The notes under the pieces were generated by a model that saw nothing but the letters and a program-made list of their open reading frames with translations, did no database searches and was not told where the DNA came from. Positions 54,292 to 63,917 of a stretch of 64,000 bases of DNA are shown here, one piece after another. The stretch spans positions 3,844,001-3,908,000 of the forward strand of contig NZ_JACHDN010000001.1 of NCBI RefSeq assembly GCF_014201095.1, given 5' to 3'. Source of the DNA: Cellulomonas hominis. Lineage in GTDB: Bacteria > Actinomycetota > Actinomycetes > Actinomycetales > Cellulomonadaceae. The translations under genes and the position numbers were made by a program. Positions within the stretch are counted from its first letter, which is position 1, and the number at the start of each line of letters is the position of its first letter.

Positions 54292-55773
54292 ATGAGCATC
54301 TCCACCCCCGCCAAGCCCGGCACCCCGCAGGTCGCGGTCAACGACATCGGCACGGCCGAGGACTTCCTCGCCGCCGTCGACGCCACGATCAAGTACTTCA
54401 ACGACGGCGACATCGTCGAGGGCACCATCGTCAAGGTCGACCGTGACGAGGTCCTGCTCGACATCGGCTACAAGACCGAGGGCGTCATCCCGTCCCGCGA
54501 GCTGTCCATCAAGCACGACGTGGACCCGGGCGAGGTCGTCAAGGTCGGTGACGAGGTCGAGGCCCTCGTCCTCCAGAAGGAGGACAAGGAGGGTCGTCTG
54601 ATCCTGTCCAAGAAGCGCGCCCAGTACGAGCGCGCCTGGGGCACGATCGAGAAGATCAAGGAGGAGGACGGCGTCGTCACCGGCACCGTCATCGAGGTGG
54701 TCAAGGGTGGCCTCATCCTCGACATCGGCCTCCGCGGCTTCCTGCCGGCCTCCCTCGTCGAGATGCGCCGCGTCCGCGACCTCCAGCCGTACGTCGGCAA
54801 GGAGATCGAGGCGAAGATCATCGAGCTCGACAAGAACCGCAACAACGTGGTCTTGTCGCGCCGGGCGTGGCTCGAGCAGACGCAGTCCGAGGTCCGTTCC
54901 ACCTTCCTGCAGACCCTGCAGAAGGGCCAGGTGCGCCCCGGTGTCGTGTCCTCGATCGTCAACTTCGGTGCGTTCGTCGACCTGGGCGGCGTGGACGGGC
55001 TCGTGCACGTCTCCGAGCTGTCCTGGAAGCACATCGACCACCCGTCCGAGGTCGTCGAGGTCGGCCAGGAGGTCACGGTCGAGGTCCTGGACGTCGACTT
55101 CGACCGCGAGCGGGTCTCGCTGTCGCTGAAGGCGACGCAGGAGGACCCGTGGCAGGCGTTCGCCCGGACGCACGCCATCGGCCAGGTCGTCCCCGGCAAG
55201 GTCACCAAGCTCGTCCCGTTCGGTGCGTTCGTGCGCGTCGAGGACGGCATCGAGGGCCTGGTGCACATCTCGGAGCTGGCCGTGCGCCACGTCGAGATCC
55301 CGGAGCAGGTCGTGCAGGTCGGCGACGACGTGTTCGTCAAGGTCATCGACATCGACCTGGAGCGCCGCCGCATCTCGCTGTCGCTCAAGCAGGCGAACGA
55401 GGGCTTCGACCCGACCTCGGAGGACTTCGACCCCGCGCTGTACGGCATGGCGGCCGAGTACGACGAGGAGGGGAACTACAAGTACCCCGAGGGCTTCGAC
55501 CCGGCGACCAACGAGTGGCTCGAGGGCTTCGAGACCCAGCGCGAGGCCTGGGAGGCGCAGTACGCCAAGGCCCACGAGCGCTGGGAGGCGCACCGCAAGC
55601 AGGTCCTGGACGCCGTCCAGGCCGACGCGGAGGCCGCGTCCGAGGGTGCGTCCTCGTCGTCCTCCTCGTCGTCGAGCTCCTCCTACTCCTCGGCCCCGGC
55701 CCAGGAGGCGACCGGCACGCTGGCGTCGGACGAGGCGCTCGCCGCGCTCCGCGAGAAGCTCACCGGCAACTGA
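54292..55773 (+). CDS. rpsA: 30S ribosomal protein S1
   Basis: 493 residues with four S1 RNA-binding domains at about residues 36-106, 123-192, 209-279 and 296-366 (for example VRPGVVSSIVNFGAFVDLGG and VVPGKVTKLVPFGAFVRVED). It assists mRNA binding and translation initiation. The C-terminal 125 residues are acidic and disordered, with an 11-Ser run near residue 455. Single gene between its own promoter and a strong terminator. In mycobacteria polA is next to rpsA; here six genes lie between. Confidence 0.96.
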   Translation: MSISTPAKPGTPQVAVNDIGTAEDFLAAVDATIKYFNDGDIVEGTIVKVDRDEVLLDIGYKTEGVIPSRELSIKHDVDPGEVVKVGDEVEALVLQKEDKEGRLILSKKRAQYERAWGTIEKIKEEDGVVTGTVIEVVKGGLILDIGLRGFLPASLVEMRRVRDLQPYVGKEIEAKIIELDKNRNNVVLSRRAWLEQTQSEVRSTFLQTLQKGQVRPGVVSSIVNFGAFVDLGGVDGLVHVSELSWKHIDHPSEVVEVGQEVTVEVLDVDFDRERVSLSLKATQEDPWQAFARTHAIGQVVPGKVTKLVPFGAFVRVEDGIEGLVHISELAVRHVEIPEQVVQVGDDVFVKVIDIDLERRRISLSLKQANEGFDPTSEDFDPALYGMAAEYDEEGNYKYPEGFDPATNEWLEGFETQREAWEAQYAKAHERWEAHRKQVLDAVQADAEAASEGASSSSSSSSSSSYSSAPAQEATGTLASDEALAALREKLTGN

Positions 55774-55806
55774 GCCGACCGGCCGGGCCTGCGCCCGGTC
55801 AGCGGT

Positions 55807-55844
55807 CCGACGGGCCGGCCACCTGCGGGTGGCCGGCCCGTCGG
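55807..55844 (+). terminator. terminator of rpsA
   Basis: Perfect 17-bp stem (55807-55823 and 55828-55844) closed by a TGCG tetraloop, 33 bases after the stop codon. Confidence 0.85.
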
Positions 55845-55936
55845 CGTCTCACCGGCCGGGACGCCCGTCCGGGCCGTGTCACCGGTGCGTGAGAGGATCG
55901 ACGGCGCCGCTGATCCACCCCGTGAAAGGCCGAGCT

Positions 55937-57886
55937 GTGCCCGCGCGCTCCACCACGCCCCGTCCGGCCACCCTGACCGGGTCGGTGCTGCGGCGGTCCC
56001 TGCTGCTCATGGGCCGCGGGATCGCGTCGCAGCCGCGCACGTACGTCCTGGCCATCGGCACGTCCGCCGCGTTCGGCGCGCTGACGGTCGCCGTGAGCCG
56101 GGTGCTCGGCTGGGCGACCGACGACGTCGTGGTCCCGGCCATCGCCGGGGACGGCGTGGCGCGCGGGCGCATCTGGCTCGCGGGGGGCGTGCTCGCGCTG
56201 GTCGCGGTCTCGCTGGCCGCGGCGGTCGCCGGGCGGCGCATCTTCGCGGGCATGGGCGTGGCCGACCAGCAGGCCATGCACCGGCGCGCCGTGACCCGGC
56301 AGTACCTGCGGCTGCCGATGAGCTGGCACCGCCGGCACCCGACCGGGCAGCTGCTGTCGAACGCCTCGGCGGACGTCGAGGCCGCGACCGGCGTGTTCAA
56401 CCCGCTGCCCTTCGCGCTCGGCGTCGTCGTGATGATCGCCGTGGCCGCGGTGGCGCTGCTGTCCACCGACGTGTGGCTCGCGCTGGCCGCCCTCGTGGTG
56501 CTGCCCGCCGCCGTCGTCGCGAACCTCGTGTTCCAGCGCCGGATGTCCCCGGCCGCGACCCGCGCGCAGCAGCTGCGCGCGGAGGTGGCGGACATCGCGC
56601 ACGAGAGCTTCGAGGCCGCGCTGCTGGTGAAGTCGCTGGGCACCGAGGACCGCGAGGAGCGCCGGTTCGCCGAGCGCGCGGGCGCCCTCCGGGACGCGAA
56701 CGTCCGCGTGGGCGTCGTGCGCGCCTACTTCGACCCGGTCATCGACATGCTGCCGAGCATCGGGACGCTGCTCGTGCTGCTGGTCGGCGTGTGGCGGGTG
56801 TCCGTCGGCGCGGTCGACACCGGCGACATCGTCGCGGCGGCCTACCTGCTCACCCTGATGGCGGTCCCGGTGCGGGCGTTCGGCTGGGTGCTGGGCGAGC
56901 TGCCGCGCGCGCTGGTCGGGCACGACCGGGTGGCGCGCGTCGTCGACGCCGAGGGCGAGCTCGCGGCGGGCGCGGTGCCGCTGACCCGCCGGCCCGGCGG
57001 CGCGGCGCTGCGGATGTCCGGCGTCGGCGTGCGGGTGCCCGGCCCGGACGGCGGACCGGTCGACCTGCTGCGGGACGTGGACCTCGACGTCGCGCCCGGC
57101 CGCGTGGTCGCGGTCGTCGGCCCGACGGGGGCGGGGAAGACGACGCTGGTGTCGCTCGTCCCGCGGCTCACCGACCCCACGACCGGGACCATCGCCGTCG
57201 ACGGCACGGACGTGCGCGACCTCGTCCCCGGCGACCTGACCGGCCAGGTGGTCCTGGTCGGGCAGCAGACCTTCGTCTTCGAGGACACCGTGCGCGGCAA
57301 CGTCACGCTGTGCGACGCCGACGACCCGGCCGCCCCCTCCGACGACGAGGTCTGGGCCGCGCTGCGGCTCGCCCGGGTGGACGGCGTGGTCCGGGAGCTG
57401 CCCGGCGGGCTGGACGCCCCGCTGGGCGAGCGCGGCTCGAACCTGTCCGGCGGGCAGCGGCAGCGCCTCGCGATCGCCCGGGCGCTCGTGCGCCGGCCGC
57501 GCCTGCTCGTGCTGGACGACGCCACGTCGGCGGTGGACCCGCGGGTGGAGCAGGGCATCCTCACCGGCCTGCGCGAGCACACGGGCGACGGCGGCACCGG
57601 CCCGACGGTGCTGCTGGTCGCGTACCGGATGTCCTCGGTGCTGCTGGCCGACGAGGTGGTGCACGTCGCGGGCGGCCGGGTGGTCGACCGCGGCACGCAC
57701 GCGGAGCTGCTGGCCCGCGACCCCGGCTACCGGGAGCTCGCGACGGCCTACGAGCAGGAGTCGGAGCGCCGTGCCGCCCGCCGGGCCGAGGCCCTGGCCG
57801 CGGGGGAGTCCGCCGAGGAGGACGACGAGGACCGCGAGGCCGACGCGCTGGTGGCGGCCGAGCTGGACGAGGAGGAGGCGCGATGA
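55937..57886 (+). CDS. ABC exporter half-transporter with degenerate nucleotide site
   Basis: 649 residues: six membrane segments (residues 20-330) fused to an ATPase. Walker A GPTGAGKTT and signature LSGGQRQRLAIARAL are canonical, but the Walker B glutamate is Asp (LLVLDDATSAVD) and the switch His is Tyr (LLVAYRMSS). This is the pattern of the non-catalytic half of heterodimeric exporters such as BmrC or TM287. GTG start with GAAAGG upstream. The acidic C-terminal tail (residues 610-649) ends in the ATGA overlap with the partner gene. Substrate unknown (drug, lipid or peptide). Confidence 0.9.
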   Translation: MPARSTTPRPATLTGSVLRRSLLLMGRGIASQPRTYVLAIGTSAAFGALTVAVSRVLGWATDDVVVPAIAGDGVARGRIWLAGGVLALVAVSLAAAVAGRRIFAGMGVADQQAMHRRAVTRQYLRLPMSWHRRHPTGQLLSNASADVEAATGVFNPLPFALGVVVMIAVAAVALLSTDVWLALAALVVLPAAVVANLVFQRRMSPAATRAQQLRAEVADIAHESFEAALLVKSLGTEDREERRFAERAGALRDANVRVGVVRAYFDPVIDMLPSIGTLLVLLVGVWRVSVGAVDTGDIVAAAYLLTLMAVPVRAFGWVLGELPRALVGHDRVARVVDAEGELAAGAVPLTRRPGGAALRMSGVGVRVPGPDGGPVDLLRDVDLDVAPGRVVAVVGPTGAGKTTLVSLVPRLTDPTTGTIAVDGTDVRDLVPGDLTGQVVLVGQQTFVFEDTVRGNVTLCDADDPAAPSDDEVWAALRLARVDGVVRELPGGLDAPLGERGSNLSGGQRQRLAIARALVRRPRLLVLDDATSAVDPRVEQGILTGLREHTGDGGTGPTVLLVAYRMSSVLLADEVVHVAGGRVVDRGTHAELLARDPGYRELATAYEQESERRAARRAEALAAGESAEEDDEDREADALVAAELDEEEAR

Positions 57887-59712
57887 GCGCGGCGGACCCG
57901 GCCGACCAGGCCGGCCTGGGCGGCGGCGCCGAGCCGCTCGGCGTCCTCGGCACCCTGCGCCGCGGCGTGCAGGTCTCCCCGCAGCTCGTGCAGGGCATCG
58001 GCCTGACCTTCCTGCTCGCCGTCGTCGCGGCGGCCGGCAAGGTCGTCGTGCCCGTGGCGGTGCAGCAGGTGATGGACACCGGCATCCTCGCGGACGGCGG
58101 CCCCGACGTGCGCCGGGTCGTCACGCTGGTGGGCGCCGCCGCCCTCGCGCTGGTCGCGGGCGGGCTGTGCTCCGCGCTGGTGAACGTGCGGCTGTTCCGG
58201 GCCTCCGAAGCCGGGCTCGCGGAGCTGCGGGTCCGGGCGTTCCGGCACGTGCACGACCTGTCCGTGCTCACGCAGAACACCGAGCGCCGCGGGTCCCTGG
58301 TCTCGCGCGTCACCTCGGACGTCGACACGATCTCGATGTTCGTGCAGTGGGGCGGCATCATGCTGCTGGTCTCGACGCTGCAGGTCGCCGTCGCGACGGT
58401 GCTCATGGCCGTCTACTCGTGGCAGCTCACGATCCTGGTGTGGCTGTGCTTCGGGCCCCTGGTCGTGGCGCTGCGGCCGCTGCAGAAGCGGGTGAACGCG
58501 GCCTACACCCGGGTGCGCGAGCGCGTCGGGGCGATGCTCGGCGCGGTGTCCGAGGCCGTCGTCGGCGCCGAGACGATCCGGGCGTACGGCGTGCAGCGCC
58601 GGGTGCAGCGGACCGTGGACGCCCGGATCGGCGCGACCCGGGACGCGATGGTGCACGCGCAGAACACCGTGTCGCTGGTGTTCTCCTCGGGCGTCCTGGT
58701 CGCGAACCTCGTGCTCGCGGTCGTCGTGGTCGCCGGGACGGCGCTGGGCGTGGCCGGCGAGCTCAGCGTCGGCCAGCTGCTGGCCTTCCTGTTCCTCGTG
58801 CAGCTGTTCACCGGCCCGGTGCAGCAGGCCACCGAGGTGCTCAACGAGCTGCAGAACGCCGTCGCCGGCTGGCGCCGGGTGCTGGGCATCATCGACACGC
58901 CCGTGCAGGTGGCCGACCCCGGCCCGCGCGGCGTGCCGTCGCCCCGCGGACCGGCGGCGGTCGAGCTGCGCGGCGTCGGCTTCGCCTACCCGGGCGGGCC
59001 GCCGGTGCTGCACGAGGTGGACCTGCACCTGCCGGCGGGCCGCTCGGTCGCCGTCGTGGGCGCCACCGGCTCCGGCAAGACGACGATCGCCAAGCTCATC
59101 ACCCGCCTGATGGACCCGACGGACGGCTCGGTGCTGCTGGACGGCACCGACCTGCGCACGGTCAGCACCGAGCACCTGCGCCGGCGGGTCGTCATGGTGC
59201 CGCAGGAGGGGTTCCTGTTCGACGCCACGCTCGCGGAGAACCTGGTCTACGGCCTGCGCGGCGCCGACGGCACCGCCCCCGACCCGGACGCCGCGGAGCC
59301 GGAGCTGCGCGCGGCGCTGGCGGAGCTCGGGCTGTCGGACTGGGTCGCGGAGCTCCCGGCCGGCCTGGACACGCCGGTCGGCCAGCGCGGCGAGGCGCTG
59401 TCCGCGGGGGAGCGGCAGCTCGTCGCGCTCACCCGCGCGTACCTGGCGGACGCCGACCTGCTCGTCCTGGACGAGGCCACCTCCGCTGTCGACCCGGCGA
59501 CCGAGGTGCGGATCGCCCGGGCGCTCGACTCGCTGACCACGGGCCGCAGCACGGTGACGATCGCGCACCGGCTGTCGACGGCGGAGGCGGCCGACCTGGT
59601 GGTGGTCGTGGACGCCGGGCGGGTCGTCGAGGTCGGCCCGCACGAGGACCTGGCCGGGCGCGACGGCGTGTACGCCGCGATGCACCGGGCGTGGGTGGCG
59701 CAGACGCGCTGA
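57883..59712 (+). CDS. ABC exporter half-transporter, catalytic partner
   Basis: 609-residue partner of the preceding gene (four-base overlap). Six membrane segments precede an ATPase with Walker [10 protein letters not shown], intact Walker [13 protein letters not shown] and switch His in [12 protein letters not shown], but a non-standard signature LSAGERQ. In heterodimers the altered signature pairs with the altered Walker B/His of the partner, so exactly one of the two ATP sites is degenerate. This fits an obligate heterodimer in the cytoplasmic membrane. Confidence 0.92.
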   Translation: MSAADPADQAGLGGGAEPLGVLGTLRRGVQVSPQLVQGIGLTFLLAVVAAAGKVVVPVAVQQVMDTGILADGGPDVRRVVTLVGAAALALVAGGLCSALVNVRLFRASEAGLAELRVRAFRHVHDLSVLTQNTERRGSLVSRVTSDVDTISMFVQWGGIMLLVSTLQVAVATVLMAVYSWQLTILVWLCFGPLVVALRPLQKRVNAAYTRVRERVGAMLGAVSEAVVGAETIRAYGVQRRVQRTVDARIGATRDAMVHAQNTVSLVFSSGVLVANLVLAVVVVAGTALGVAGELSVGQLLAFLFLVQLFTGPVQQATEVLNELQNAVAGWRRVLGIIDTPVQVADPGPRGVPSPRGPAAVELRGVGFAYPGGPPVLHEVDLHLPAGRSVAVVGATGSGKTTIAKLITRLMDPTDGSVLLDGTDLRTVSTEHLRRRVVMVPQEGFLFDATLAENLVYGLRGADGTAPDPDAAEPELRAALAELGLSDWVAELPAGLDTPVGQRGEALSAGERQLVALTRAYLADADLLVLDEATSAVDPATEVRIARALDSLTTGRSTVTIAHRLSTAEAADLVVVVDAGRVVEVGPHEDLAGRDGVYAAMHRAWVAQTR

Positions 59713-59764
59713 CCGGCGTGGACGCGCCGGGCGGTCGCGCGGGGCGCCGTGGGAGGATCGGCGG

Positions 59765-60190
59765 GTGGCACAGCACTCCTCCGTCCCGTCCGTCCCCGTC
59801 CGCCCCTCGGCGCTCGACCCGGCCGTCGCGGCGCGCCTGTCCCGGGACGCCGCCGGCCTGGTCGCCGCGGTCGTGCAGCAGCACGACACCGGCGAGGTGC
59901 TCATGGTCGGCTGGATGGACGACGAGGCGGTGCACCGCACCCTGACCTCCGGCCGCGTGACGTTCTGGAGCCGGTCGCGGCAGGAGTACTGGCGCAAGGG
60001 CGACACGTCCGGGCACGCGCAGTACGTGAAGTCGGTCGCCCTCGACTGCGACGGCGACGCGCTGCTCGTGCGGGTCGACCAGGTCGGCGCGGCCTGCCAC
60101 ACGGGCACGCGCACCTGCTTCGAGGCCGGCGGCCCGCTGGACGCCGTCGTGGGCGAGCGCCCCTCGGCCACCGCGGGGGAGCAGCCGTGA
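59765..60190 (+). CDS. hisI: phosphoribosyl-AMP cyclohydrolase
   Basis: 141-residue HisI without the HisE domain, as usual in Actinobacteria. It opens the purine ring of PR-AMP in histidine synthesis. Key segments: [35 protein letters not shown], the Mg-binding [13 protein letters not shown] and the zinc ligands in [14 protein letters not shown] start with GGGAGG upstream. Its stop overlaps the trpE start (GTGA), linking histidine and tryptophan genes in one transcript. Confidence 0.95.
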   Translation: MAQHSSVPSVPVRPSALDPAVAARLSRDAAGLVAAVVQQHDTGEVLMVGWMDDEAVHRTLTSGRVTFWSRSRQEYWRKGDTSGHAQYVKSVALDCDGDALLVRVDQVGAACHTGTRTCFEAGGPLDAVVGERPSATAGEQP

Positions 60191-61758
60191 CCGCCGGGCC
60201 GGCGGCGCCCGCCGAGGCCCCCGTGGACGTGCCCTGGGGCGCGACCTGGCCCGCGCTGGACGAGTTCCGCGAGCGGGCCGCGACGCGCCGGGTGGTCCCG
60301 GTGGTCCGCCGCCTGCTCGCCGACGACACCACGCCGGTGGGCCTGTACCGCACCCTCGCGGCCGGCCGGGCGGGCACGTTCATCCTCGAGTCCGCCGAGC
60401 AGGACGGCACGTGGTCGCGCTGGTCGTTCGTCGGCGTGCGGTCGCGCGCGACCCTGAGCGTCCGCGACGGGCGCGCCGTGTGGACCGGCGACGTGCCGGC
60501 CGGCGTGCCGACGCAGGGCGACCCGCTGGCCGTGCTCGGCGAGACGCTCGAGGTGCTGCGCACGCCCGCCGTCCCGGGCCTGCCCCCGCTCACCGGCGGC
60601 CTGGTGGGCGCGCTCGGCTGGGACGTGGTCCGGCACTGGGAGCCCACGCTGCCCGCGGCCGCCCCCGACGAGCTCGGCGTGCCGGAGCTGACGCTCTGCC
60701 TCGCGACCGACCTCGCGGTGACCGACCACCGGGACGGCTCGGTGTGGCTCGTCGCCAACGCGATCAACTTCGACGGCACCGACGAGCGGGTGGACGAGGC
60801 GCACGCCGACGCGATGGCCCGCCTGGACGCGATGCAGGACGCCCTGCTCCGCCCCGCCGCCCCGGCAGCCGCCCTGCTCGTGGACGCCCCGGTGCCCGAG
60901 CTGGAGTTCCGGTCCACCGCCGCGGAGTACGAGGCCGCGGTCGCCACCGGCAAGGAGGCGATCCGCGACGGCGAGGTGTTCCAGGTCGTCCTGTCCCAGC
61001 GGCTCGACCTGGACTGCCCCGCGGACCCGCTCGACGTGTACCGGGTGCTGCGGACCATCAACCCGAGCCCGTACATGTACTACCTGCAGCTCCGGGACGC
61101 GGACGGCGGCGACTTCGCCGTCGTCGGCTCCAGCCCGGAGACGCTGGTCAAGGTCACCGAGGGCCACGTCACCACGTTCCCGATCGCCGGCTCCCGCCCG
61201 CGGGGCGCGACCCCCGAGGAGGACCGCGCGCTGCACGACGAGCTGCTCGCCGACCCGAAGGAGCGCGCGGAGCACCTCATGCTGGTGGACCTGGCCCGCA
61301 ACGACCTGGTCAAGGTGTGCGAGCCCGCCACCGTCGAGGTCGTCGAGTTCATGGCGGTCCGCCGCTTCAGCCACATCATGCACATCTGCTCGACCGTGGT
61401 CGGCCGGCTGCGCGCCGGGGCGACGGCGCTCGGCGCCCTCACCGCGACGTTCCCCGCGGGCACCCTGTCCGGCGCCCCGAAGCCGCGGGCGATCGCGCTG
61501 ATCGACGAGATCGAGCCGGCCCGGCGCGGCATCTACGGCGGGACCGTCGGGTACTTCGACCTGGCGGGGGACATGGACATGGCCATCGCCATCCGCACCG
61601 CCCTGATCCGGGGCGGCCGCGCGAGCGTGCAGGCGGGCGCCGGCATCGTCGCGGACTCGGTCCCTGCGGCGGAGTACCGCGAGTCCCGGGACAAGGCCGC
61701 CGCGGCGGTCCGGGCGGTGCAGGTGGCGTCGCGGCTGCGGCGGGCGGAGCGGTCGTGA
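60187..61758 (+). CDS. trpE: anthranilate synthase component I
   Basis: 523 residues. It makes anthranilate from chorismate with TrpG. The feedback site [19 protein letters not shown] (LLES type, binds tryptophan), the chorismate-binding regions [36 protein letters not shown], the [12 protein letters not shown] helix and [19 protein letters not shown] are all present. No trpG is adjacent. GTG start overlaps hisI; its stop overlaps the next gene in the same way. No leader peptide or attenuator is visible upstream. Confidence 0.96.
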   Translation: MTAGPAAPAEAPVDVPWGATWPALDEFRERAATRRVVPVVRRLLADDTTPVGLYRTLAAGRAGTFILESAEQDGTWSRWSFVGVRSRATLSVRDGRAVWTGDVPAGVPTQGDPLAVLGETLEVLRTPAVPGLPPLTGGLVGALGWDVVRHWEPTLPAAAPDELGVPELTLCLATDLAVTDHRDGSVWLVANAINFDGTDERVDEAHADAMARLDAMQDALLRPAAPAAALLVDAPVPELEFRSTAAEYEAAVATGKEAIRDGEVFQVVLSQRLDLDCPADPLDVYRVLRTINPSPYMYYLQLRDADGGDFAVVGSSPETLVKVTEGHVTTFPIAGSRPRGATPEEDRALHDELLADPKERAEHLMLVDLARNDLVKVCEPATVEVVEFMAVRRFSHIMHICSTVVGRLRAGATALGALTATFPAGTLSGAPKPRAIALIDEIEPARRGIYGGTVGYFDLAGDMDMAIAIRTALIRGGRASVQAGAGIVADSVPAAEYRESRDKAAAAVRAVQVASRLRRAERS

Positions 61759-62363
61759 CCTCGGCGCCCGACACCGAGGCGCCCCGGAGCCCCCGCACCC
61801 CCCGGCGCGCCGGGTCGGTGCTCGCCCTGCTGCTCCTGTCCGGCCTGGTCGCGCTCACCACGCTGCCGACCTGGGTCACGGCCACCGCCGCCGGCGCGCA
61901 GGGCGAGCAGGTCGCCGTCACCGTCCGGGGCTCCGCCGCCGCGCCCGGCCTGGTCGCGGCGGCCCTCGTGCTGCTGGCCGCCGCCGGCGCGGTCGCGCTG
62001 GTCGGCCGGATCGGGCGCTGGGTGGTGGTCGGGGTCGTCGCCGCGGCGGGCGTGCTCGTCGTGGCCTCCGGCCTGGCCGCGTGGGGCGGGGCGGCCGCCG
62101 CCGCCGAGCGGGCCGCCGCGGACGCGACGGGCGTGTCCGGGGTCGTCGGCGAGGTCGCGGTCGGCCCGTGGCCGCTCGTCGCCGCCGGCCTCGGCGTGGT
62201 CGTGGTCGCGGCCGCCGTGCGCCTGGCCCTTGTCTCCGGCCGCTGGCCCGCCGCCTCGGACCGGCACGAGCGCGCGGGCGGGAGCGCGCCGCCCGCCGCC
62301 GCGGGCGGCGACGACGAGCGCAGCACCTGGGACGCGCTGTCCCGTGGGGACGACCCGACCTGA
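61755..62363 (+). CDS. Trp biosynthesis-associated membrane protein
   Basis: 202 residues with four hydrophobic segments (about residues 20-42, 62-82, 85-107, 135-158), matching the actinobacterial family found next to trp genes (TIGR02234 type). Features TTLPTWVTA after the first span and a polar, disordered C-terminal tail ending STWDALSRGDDPT. Function unknown; possible membrane partner for tryptophan metabolism. Coupled to trpE by GTGA overlap. Confidence 0.88.
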   Translation: MTSAPDTEAPRSPRTPRRAGSVLALLLLSGLVALTTLPTWVTATAAGAQGEQVAVTVRGSAAAPGLVAAALVLLAAAGAVALVGRIGRWVVVGVVAAAGVLVVASGLAAWGGAAAAAERAAADATGVSGVVGEVAVGPWPLVAAGLGVVVVAAAVRLALVSGRWPAASDRHERAGGSAPPAAAGGDDERSTWDALSRGDDPT

Positions 62364-62372
62364 ACCGTCCGC

Positions 62373-62378
62373 TAGGGT
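62373..62378 (+). promoter_or_regulatory. possible -10 before the HGxxPAAW gene
   Basis: TAGGGT, 33 bases before the ATG at 62411, with no recognisable -35. Confidence 0.3.
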
Positions 62379-62410
62379 GACGACACGACGTCATGAAAGG
62401 TGTGCCCACG

Positions 62411-62731
62411 ATGGTCGAGCAGTCGCTCCGTCCCCCCGGTGTCGTGTCGGGTGCCCAGCAGCAGCCCGGCACGGAGACCCTGCGTCTGCCCCCGTCGGCC
62501 CCGCCCACCAACCACGGCCACACCACCGCCGCGTGGACCACGACGATCATCGTGCTGGTCGGTTCGGTCGCCGGCGCGCTCGGCCTGATCTTCGGCCAGA
62601 TGTGGCTGTTCTGGACCGGTATCGGCGTCGCGCTCGGCGGCGTCGTGGTCGGCAAGGTGCTGCAGGTCGCGGGCTTCGGCCAGGGCGGGCGGCACACGGT
62701 CGCGAAGGCCCGGCGCACCGGCGGCCACTGA
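62411..62731 (+). CDS. HGxxPAAW-motif small membrane protein
   Basis: 106 residues; after a polar N-terminus the motif HGHTTAAWT appears (about residue 43), followed by two membrane spans. This motif defines a small actinobacterial family in the trp neighbourhood; function unknown. The ATG at 62411 is chosen because GAAAGG lies 12 bases upstream; the in-frame ATG at 62393 overlaps that site. Confidence 0.85.
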   Translation: MVEQSLRPPGVVSGAQQQPGTETLRLPPSAPPTNHGHTTAAWTTTIIVLVGSVAGALGLIFGQMWLFWTGIGVALGGVVVGKVLQVAGFGQGGRHTVAKARRTGGH

Positions 62732-62876
62732 GCGCCCGCGCGGACGGGCGACGCGCCCGGCCCCGGCTGGACGGCGGAACCCGGCTCCGGTAGACCTGGG
62801 GGGTTCCGGCACGCTCGCGAGCAGCGGCGACGCCGGGCAGAGACCCCGCACGGACCCACGACAGGAGCCCGCCGAG

Positions 62877-63368
62877 ATGTCGACCCCGAACCAGCCGCAG
62901 GACCCGTACTCCGCCCCCGACGGCTCCGGCCAGGGCCAGCAGCCCGGCGGCCAGCAGCCCGGCGGCATCCCGCAGTACGGGCAGTACGCCGGCGGGGAGC
63001 CGGCGCCCCAGCCCTACGGCCAGCAGCCCTACGGGCAGCAGCAGCCGTACGGCCAGCCTGCCGGCTACGGCGGCTACTACCCGAAGAACAACCTCGCGGT
63101 GTGGTCGCTGGTGCTGGGCCTGGTGGGCCTGTTCGTCTGCGGGTTCGTCACCGGCATCGCCGGCATCGTCGTCGGCACGAAGGCCAAGCAGGCCGTGGCC
63201 CGCGGCGAGGCGAACAACGGCGGCATGGCGACGGCCGGCCTCGTGATCTCCTGGATCGCCACCGTCCTCACGGTCCTCGCGACGGTGTTCGTCATCATCG
63301 CGATCGTCTCGCTCGGCGGCTGGGACGCGTTCTGGGACGAGTACCAGAACAGCCTCAACGGCTACTGA
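62877..63368 (+). CDS. DUF4190 membrane protein
   Basis: 163 residues. Residues 1-65 are a Gln/Gly/Pro/Tyr-rich cytoplasmic tail with repeated PYGQQ units; residues 70-150 hold two membrane spans around the DUF4190 core (NNLAVWSLVLGLVGLFVCGF, IAGIVVGTKAKQAV, TAGLVISWIATVLTVL). Unknown function; common in Actinobacteria. ATG with AGGAG site. It precedes the DUF2752 gene by one base. Confidence 0.88.
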   Translation: MSTPNQPQDPYSAPDGSGQGQQPGGQQPGGIPQYGQYAGGEPAPQPYGQQPYGQQQPYGQPAGYGGYYPKNNLAVWSLVLGLVGLFVCGFVTGIAGIVVGTKAKQAVARGEANNGGMATAGLVISWIATVLTVLATVFVIIAIVSLGGWDAFWDEYQNSLNGY

Positions 63369-63369
63369 G

Positions 63370-63807
63370 ATGACCCCGGCCGCGCCGCCCGTCCGCGCCG
63401 CGCGTCCGAGCCGCCTCCGGGCGGTGCGGACGCCGCTGCTGCTGGCGGGCGGCGCGGCCGTCGTCACGTCCGGGCTCCTGCTGGTCGACCCGCACGAGCC
63501 CGGCTCGTGGGGCGTGTGCCCGGTGTACGCGCTGACCGGCCGGTACTGCGCCGGGTGCGGCGTGCTGCGCGCGTCGCGCGACCTGCTGACCGGCGACCTG
63601 GCGGGGGCGTGGGCGATGAACCCGCTGTGGGTGCTCGTCGTCCCCGTCCTGGTCGCGTTCTGGGTCCGGGGGCTCGTGCGGGGCTGGCGGACCGGGACCC
63701 CGCCCGCCGCCCCGCCCGCGTGGGTCGCCGTGGGCGGCCTGCTGCTGGTCGCGGCGTACTCCGTCGCGCGCAACGTCCCCGCCTGGGCGCCGCTCCTCGC
63801 GCCGTGA
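63370..63807 (+). CDS. DUF2752 membrane protein
   Basis: 145 residues with about three membrane spans and the family core CPVYALTGRYCAGCGVLRAS (the CPxxxLTGxxCPGCG-type motif with Cys residues) followed by DLLTGDLAGAWAMNPLW. DUF2752 proteins are of unknown function and often accompany DUF4190 in front of trpC. ATG starts one base after the preceding stop. Confidence 0.88.
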   Translation: MTPAAPPVRAARPSRLRAVRTPLLLAGGAAVVTSGLLLVDPHEPGSWGVCPVYALTGRYCAGCGVLRASRDLLTGDLAGAWAMNPLWVLVVPVLVAFWVRGLVRGWRTGTPPAAPPAWVAVGGLLLVAAYSVARNVPAWAPLLAP

Positions 63808-63917
63808 CCCGTCCCACACGCTGGGCCGTGGTCGGGCGACGTGCCGGCCGCCCGTACCATGGCCGAGGCGGCGCCGCGCGGGGTGCCGTTGCCGATGGCG
63901 GGGGAGATGAGGCGGCG

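Noticed and set aside
55650..55690. Phase-variable simple repeat in rpsA
   Set aside because: The serine codons are mixed (TCC, TCG, AGC), so there is no perfect trinucleotide tract to slip.
60187..60240. Tryptophan attenuator in front of trpE
   Set aside because: hisI overlaps the trpE start; there is no leader peptide with Trp codons and no terminator/antiterminator pair.
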